Positions 44,801 to 46,639 of a DNA stretch of 46,639 nucleotides are shown piece by piece; positions within the stretch are counted from its first letter, which is position 1; every line of letters starts with the position of its first letter. The stretch is from NCBI GenBank assembly GCA_037176905.1, contig JBBBWG010029621.1, positions 4,016-50,654 on the forward strand, in the 5' to 3' direction. The stretch is from Azolla pinnata (Eukaryota; Streptophyta; Polypodiopsida; Salviniales; Salviniaceae). A program made the position numbers and the translations under genes. The notes beneath the pieces are model-generated. The model saw nothing but the letters and a program-made list of their open reading frames with translations. It was not told where the DNA came from and did no database searches.

Positions 44801-46639
44801 CATTCATATCGAGTTGTGCCATCTATAGGCAATTCAAGAAAATTATGCACTCGAAGGTTTCATAATTTTCTCTAAATTAAGAACACAACTCTTGAAACCG
44901 TAGCACTCTTTATTACACTAAAATATGTATATACTTTACGACTGTCGAAGCAATTAAAATAGCTAGCCTCTAGGAGTGGCATTTCTCCATGAACTCGTTG
45001 TTTTTAATTATGTTGCAGAGAATACTAACCATGAACAGTATTACACATGCTATAATCACCTCCATGTTAAGATTCCAATGCTTAAAAACCATGTCTCATC
45101 TGTGACCCACCTTAAAAACGAGAACATATTTTCCCATGGGGAACACCAAAAAATGAATCATGAAATTCTTGATGTCCCCAAATATCTTGAAATTCTCAAT
45201 TGTACCCAAAGAGTCTTAGATATCCCTATCACAACATGCTATAAGCTCACTTTATCACATTTGTTTTCTCTCTTTTGGAGAGTGACTAGGAACATTTCCG
45301 AGAACTAGCTCAAAGTGTTTTTCCCTTTTATCAAACTATAATGCTTCTAGGAGTTGATACAACAGTAGAATAAACTCCCCTTCTTCGATTAGACAATTTC
45401 CTTCAACTTTCCTAATTACGAACAAAACCCTAGAATGGAACTTTTTATCCTATCTAATCATGAAGGGGCTATTTCTAGAAACAAATTATTTTGGCCTAAT
45501 GGTAGGATAAATAAGAAACTTATCATCCTTAGGCTTGCGATAAATCCACAAGGACCTGTGACACCATTAAACGACTGGTTCCTTTAATCTTCCTTGAACC
45601 ATTCTTCCTCTTAGTCACCATAACCATTCATTCTCTTTATCATCCTCAAACAATTCTTCCCTTTAATCACCTTTAAACCATTCTTTCTTCCTCTTAATAA
45701 CCCTCGGATCATCCTTCCTCTTAATCTTCCTCAAATCATTCATCTCTCAATCATCCTCCAACCATTCTTCCTCTCAATCATCCTCAAACCATTCTTCCTC
45801 TCATTTCATCCTCGAACATGTTTCTCTCAATTCATCCTCAAACCATTCTTCCTCTCATTTCATCCTCGAACCATTGTTTCTCTGAATTCATCCTCAAACC
45901 ATTCTTCCTCTCAATTCTCCTCAAACCATTCTTCCTCTCAATCATGCTCAAACCATTCTTCCTCTCAATCATGCTCAAACCATTCGTCCTCTCAATCATG
46001 CTCAAACCATTTGTCCTCTCAATCATGCTCAAGTCATTCTCCCTCTCAATCATGCTCAAGTCATTCTCCCTCTCAATCATGCTCAAATTATTCTTCCTCT
46101 TAATCAGGCTCAAACCATTGGTCCCCTTCATCACCCTTAAACCATCATTGAGCTTAATCACCTTCAAGTGTTTTCCCTTAGTCCTTTTCATTTATCTTTT
46201 AATGTTAGTTGATTGATCATAACAAGAGCTTATTTACCATAGCATATTGGGCCCTCGCGGACAAAATATTATTTTCCGACCTAGAACCCCCAAATTTGTA
46301 GCTGGATCTAATAGACAAAGAAAAGAACAATTGTAGTTCTTGCTACCAAAGAATTCACCGAGAGCTAGCAAAGCCACCATTTCCAAAATAAAAACACTTT
46401 TCTTGCTACTTTGGACTTCCATCATATGCGACAGTAGAGAACTAGAAAACGTAGAAGAAAGTGGGATGCAAAAAAAAGAAAAGAAAAAAGATGATGACCT
46501 ACAAGAAGATCGTTCTTCCACTGCAGAGCCGAGGCGAGAAGAGTCCTCTTTGATGTCTGCACGGCAAAGGACGAGATTGCCACGGCTATGGGTACGGCAA
46601 CGGAGATGAGGATGACGATGAGGATGAGGATGATGATGA
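41837..46639 (-). CDS. TATC: Sec-independent protein translocase TATC, chloroplastic (5' end off window)
   Basis: Core thylakoid membrane subunit of the Tat (delta-pH) pathway; binds twin-arginine signal peptides and exports folded proteins into the lumen. Four exons seen: 46639-46503 (partial, runs off the right edge), 44646-44351, 43157-42867, 42067-41837, with phases 1, 0 and 0. The visible 317 residues start in a His/Pro/Arg-rich transit region, [15 protein letters not shown], then [17 protein letters not shown], plausibly near the cleavage site. Family motifs: [107 protein letters not shown] and [11 protein letters not shown]. Six hydrophobic segments fit the TatC fold. The exon 1 donor gtaggt is the only one tested that gives the right phase; start codon and promoter are missing. 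Confidence 0.93.
42868..44350 (-). other. TATC introns 2-3 region
   Basis: Intron 2 of TATC spans 43158-44350 and intron 3 spans 42068-42866. Both are AT-rich with no recognised gene. A short CT-rich stretch lies near 43440-43475. Confidence 0.7.
45560..46180. repeat. 27-bp minisatellite in TATC intron 1
   Basis: A unit ccattcttcctctcaatcatgctcaaa of 26-28 bp is repeated about 20 times, best preserved at 45900-46090. Because the unit is 27 bp and lacks stops, it is open on both strands and reads as a 9-residue repeat (FFLSIMLKP on plus). It lies in TATC intron 1 (44647-46502), so it is not a protein. Confidence 0.88.

Noticed and set aside
45818-46216. Open frames of over 115 codons on both strands with a 9-residue repeat
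   Set aside because: They are produced by the stop-free 27-bp minisatellite inside TATC intron 1, and both strands are equally open.

Overview
The window is nuclear DNA of a land plant, most likely an angiosperm. The evidence is seven multi-exon genes for plant-typical proteins, about 41 spliceosomal introns, Arabidopsis-type telomere-like repeats (CCCTAAA/TTTAGGG), and many CT, GA, GT and TTC microsatellites. The species cannot be named from the sequence. A block of exactly 100 N (13264-13363) marks a scaffold join.

Genes from left to right, with exon models rebuilt by hand so that every splice phase closes: RPA1, the large subunit of replication protein A (minus, 4702-7850); a lambda-class glutathione S-transferase (minus, 10124-12464); RIK, a KH-domain protein (minus, 13662-20419, 13 exons); RPA49, an RNA polymerase I subunit (minus, 22343-24973); MTN, 5'-methylthioadenosine nucleosidase (plus, 27586-32986); XRI1, a DNA repair and meiosis protein (plus, 36188-39576); and TATC, the chloroplast twin-arginine translocase subunit (minus, 41837 to beyond the right edge). 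The left 4.7 kb holds no gene I can recognise. The genes form no operon-like pathway. RPA1 and XRI1 serve genome maintenance, RPA49 serves rRNA transcription, MTN serves the methionine salvage (Yang) cycle, and TATC and probably one GSTL form act in the plastid.

The spaces between genes are dominated by separate tandem arrays: GT-rich repeats (1-395), CCCTAAAA/CCCTGAAA octamers (2166-2594), a unit of 110-190 bp just upstream of RPA1 (7880-8815), near-palindromic CATACGGTATACC units upstream of RIK (20590-20850), about 25 telo-box units upstream of RPA49 (25335-25720), a W-box-rich array between MTN and XRI1 (34270-35150), and further minisatellites inside MTN intron 4 and TATC intron 1. Relics of a LINE (MTN intron 1) and of a Ty1-copia reverse transcriptase (about 21.5 kb) are present.

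The most notable single element is an LTR-like promoter near 26.5-26.75 kb. It carries a perfect run of six alternating nGAAn units (a heat shock element), a TATA box about 42 bp away and a 12-bp inverted repeat downstream. Three introns use GC donors: two in MTN share the unusual string GCATGT, and one in XRI1 is the classic AG|GCAAGT.
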